Notes under the pieces: generated by a model
What the model was told of the DNA's origin: nothing
Seen by the model: only the letters and a program-made list of their open reading frames with translations
Database searches by the model: none
Made by a program: the position numbers and the translations under genes
Shown here: positions 34,661 to 38,500 of the stretch, piece by piece
How positions within the stretch are numbered: position 1 is the stretch's first letter
Layout: each line of letters opens with the position of its first letter
NCBI GenBank assembly: GCA_030141605.1
Contig: JAQGDQ010000039.1
Span: 746,441-784,940 of the forward strand
Direction of reading: 5' to 3'
Length of the DNA: 38,500 nt
Source: Tubiluchus corallicola
Lineage: Eukaryota; Priapulida; Priapulimorpha; Priapulimorphida; Tubiluchidae

Positions 34661-36740
34661 TATGCCCACTAAGATAAAAAATATTTATGCTGCAGCAGTT
34701 TTTAGATAATCTGTCAAATTTATAATAATAATCTAAAACACCCCACCCCCAGGTTTCTATTTCACCCTCACAGCTATCTTGATTGTATTAGATTGCACTA
34801 GGCTATTGACAATGACTAAATTGACTATACTAATACTTCTAGCAGGCTCCTGCATATCCACACAATAAAGGAGCAAGCCAAAAACTGAATTGTGTGATTT
34901 CTTTTTATAGCTTCAATTTTTAATTTTATAATGTTTAATTTTGATTCACTAATTTCAAATTTATACTGTTTTTCTCGTCACACTCCACCACATGATTTGT
35001 TGATTGTTCCAATTTTCTAAACTATTGCTCATAAATCTCAGTTTCATCGCACTTTACCTCAGCTCGCATTTTTAGATACTTTTCAACTGCATTTTTATTT
35101 ATTTTTTCCAGTGTGACATCAATGAGCTTGTATTCTCACAGCATTTATAATTATCTAAAATCACACGTACTTTCAGTAATCTCTCTAACTTCTGCCCCCA
35201 GCATTTCTGGGAATAATTATTTTTTTTATCACATTATACACACTTTACACAGTGCTTCAGTAGACATACACTACACGTCTTTTTTGTATACATGATGAGA
35301 CAGTATGAGACAATTAGAAATTTACGTTCATAACAAAAGTGCCTTTGAATCCAAATCCTGCAGTCATTAGGTTATTGATCTAAGTAGCCAATAACAGGAG
35401 ACAATAAACAATTAGTTTCAACGCCCACGATATTAGCAGTTTTTGTTTTCAACTTAAGGGCCCTGTGCACAAGCATTTTCTGTTTGTAAACTGTTTAGTG
35501 GTACATTTCCTTCCTTAGCAGCAGGTCACGATGTGTTGAGAGAAGGAGCAAAAGCTCAGCAGCCATTACTCTGTGTAGATTATATGTTCTGTTATGCAGG
35601 CTTATTGTTGTTCATTAAGCGCACGTACACGCAATCCTGCTACTGTAAAATCATTATAACAGTGAACAATTTAAAATTTAGAGATTTTAAACAGTATTTA
35701 CTGCTTCAAATGTGAAACAGCTGTACGAATAATAACTTATGCATGTAATTGTTTTTACATTATTCATTTGTGTTTTGGCAATACAACACTGGCAGTCAGG
35801 AAGTCGGGGTACTCGATTCTTCAATTTTAGCTAAAGAACTGAAAAACAGTGGTAAATGCACACCGTTTAAGAAACAGTTCAACATTACGGTCACAGTCTT
35901 AACATCAATTTGTCAAATCTACAGATGTTTGTCATACATTTCCTCAAGCATCTCCTCAATAAGTGATTTGCTGGCACATTGGCTTCAATAAGAGACAATA
36001 ATCTCCGTTAAAATTTCAAGGCAATAGAAATGAAAAAAAACTTGCAGGAAATAGGTAAGACAGGAACAACGATGAAATGTGTTAACAACACATAATAACA
36101 ATACACTTTTCACTAATGAAAAATGTATTACAGTGCAAGTTTGTAAAACTAATAATACTAACTAAATTATAATCATTGCACCAACAATAAAAGTAAAACA
36201 CGAAATAAAATACTTTTAAAGCTCTCGCCATTTAAAACACAGTGCATTTTGGAGAATGTTATTAATCAGAAATTATTATTTAAAAATAATGCTAACAATA
36301 TCATTTGTTCTCAGCATTTCAACATAATTTAACTGTAGCACATTCGTACCATTTTGGATGTAATTATGCTTAGTGATATGATAAACGGATGCAAACTCGC
36401 CTTCAGAATGAGACCAGATTCACAGACAGCCAGACTGGCACAACTGACATACTGGCTTGCATAGGCTGTAAAGAAGAGACATAGTCAAAGTTACAAGAGT
36501 CCAACGTTATAGAACGTTTGAGTAAGAAAACATGGCTTGCATCTGCAGCACAATGGATGAATTCTTTTGAATTCCAGAACCTGCTGTGAGGTGCAAAAGT
36601 TCCACAACCTGGGAATTTATTGTTCCCAAAGACCAGCAATTGTTATTGTTAGTTCACTAATCTCCTCCAAGGTGCTCAGCCATTGGCTATTTGTCCCCTT
36701 TAAAGCCATTTCATCAAAAGCAGCGGCACATAATCAGGAG
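34661..36740. other. Intergenic region between XPO7 and DHPS
   Basis: About 2.4 kb separates the XPO7 start from the DHPS stop. Short ORFs at 35113-35991 show no known domain. The part nearest 36740 is probably DHPS 3' UTR or its downstream flank. Confidence 0.65.
36616..36621 (-). terminator. Candidate poly(A) signal for DHPS
   Basis: AATAAA lies on the minus strand about 350 bases after the DHPS stop. If it is used, the 3' UTR would run through the antisense LINE fragment at 36741-36960. Confidence 0.3.
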
Positions 36741-36960
36741 GACAGATGTTAACATATTTAGATTGTGCACAGAAAGATTTAAACACTTAAGCACTGATTT
36801 TTAGAGATAAAAGAACTTGGTCCACTGCAAAATGTAGGTAGTTTTGGCATAAAGAAGTAAACAGAATCATGACACTGGATGTGTGATGCATCAGATGATG
36901 AAATGATTTTTTTGTCCTTCTCGGGCAGAGTTGTACAAAATGAATAATAATAAAAAGTAC
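36741..36960 (+). mobile_element. LINE 3'-end fragment, second copy
   Basis: Homologous to 33519-33690: both contain ATGTTAACATATTTAGATT, GCACAGAAAG, TTTAGAGATAAA (TTAGAGATAAA in the first) and CAGAATCATG in order. This copy runs further 3' and ends in a T-run, GTCCTTCTCGGGCAGAG and an AATAATAATAA tail. It lies against the DHPS stop codon in antisense orientation. Confidence 0.7.
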
Positions 36961-36974
36961 ATTAATGATGTCAA

Positions 36975-37992
<1,018 letters not shown>

Positions 37993-38093
37993 CTAAACAA
38001 TGTAAAAATTAAGGAGTTTAACAACAACAAAACTAAAAAATATGCAGCTGGTTCAATGTCAGTGACACGAAAGCTGCAGCCTACATATTTTTT

Positions 38094-38127
38094 GGCACAC
38101 ATGCATGCACACACACATATATATTTT
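38094..38127. repeat. Short CA/TA-rich run in DHPS intron
   Basis: Imperfect CACACA then ATATAT tract. Confidence 0.7.
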
Positions 38128-38182
38128 ACTGGCGAATAGTTTGCTCAGACAAGAGTTCGTTTCTAGCAGTAACTTTAATAAA

Positions 38183-38320
38183 CCTTTTCACAGTTCCAGC
38201 AATTGATAATGATCATGAAAAGGCTAAAGGTTAAGTGTACCAGACAACGCATTTGTGTACACTTAACAACACTTCGTAGCTCATGCTGTTGGAATAGTTA
38301 CAATTTTAACAGCTAGCTAG
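38183..38320. repeat. Dispersed repeat, copy B (DHPS intron)
   Basis: Second copy of the 9016-9160 repeat. Inside it GTTAAGTGTAC (38230-38240) and its exact reverse complement (38257-38267) form an 11-bp stem with a 16-base loop. The same internal symmetry is only partly kept in copy A. Confidence 0.55.
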
Positions 38321-38500
38321 AACCTTACCTAGTTCATTTTTTCTTGTTCCTAAGCAAGATCTTGCTAGTAAATCACTCTATGCACAGACTAATGCGTAAT
38401 TAAATAAAATTAAGTAAAGTAAGTAAAACAACTAAGGCTACTGAACTTAAGCAGCAGATGGCATTACTTTACCCACATGTCATATGATAGTTGTAATTAA

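Overview
The window is eukaryotic nuclear DNA, almost certainly from a metazoan invertebrate. It is AT-rich and holds two widely spaced intron-containing genes, both on the minus strand. All 27 introns I could place completely begin with GT and end with AG. They carry microsatellites, a minisatellite, hAT-type MITEs and LINE relics. The encoded proteins are of animal type, but I cannot name the species or phylum from this sequence.

The main content (4981-34581, minus) is a complete exportin-7 gene (XPO7, also called RanBP16). I rebuilt it as 28 coding exons that join in frame into a 1,100-residue protein, close to the 1,087 residues of human XPO7. It starts MADDE, has an importin-beta-type N-terminal segment, and ends SSDMMS. 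None of the ORFs in the window shows the gene by itself, because the exons are 15-215 bp and scattered over almost 30 kb.

Upstream in the same direction, the last two coding exons of deoxyhypusine synthase (DHPS) lie at 36975-37097 and 37867-37992. They carry the catalytic lysine in SWGK and the stop codon; the rest of DHPS is beyond the right edge. The two genes are head-to-tail, 2.4 kb apart.

At the left edge (1-685, minus) is a frame-broken coding relic. It resembles the ORF1 (gag-like) of a non-LTR retrotransposon, with a CxxC/CxxC finger. Positions 686-4980 hold no recognisable gene, and the part next to 4980 is probably XPO7 3' UTR.

The introns hold the less expected structure. There is an 84-bp, about 90% identical inverted repeat beside the exon 7 donor site, and a 17-unit 23/24-bp minisatellite in intron 5. 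Intron 16 has a MITE with an exact 10-bp flanking duplication, and intron 14 has a 721-bp element with hAT-like CAGG termini. Intron 21 has a near-consensus hammerhead-ribozyme-like motif, and intron 19 a perfect 36-bp palindrome. Two copies of one LINE 3' end are present, and the second lies directly against the DHPS stop codon. I found no new protein-coding system; the best leads for novelty are the foldback, the hammerhead-like motif and the repeat families.
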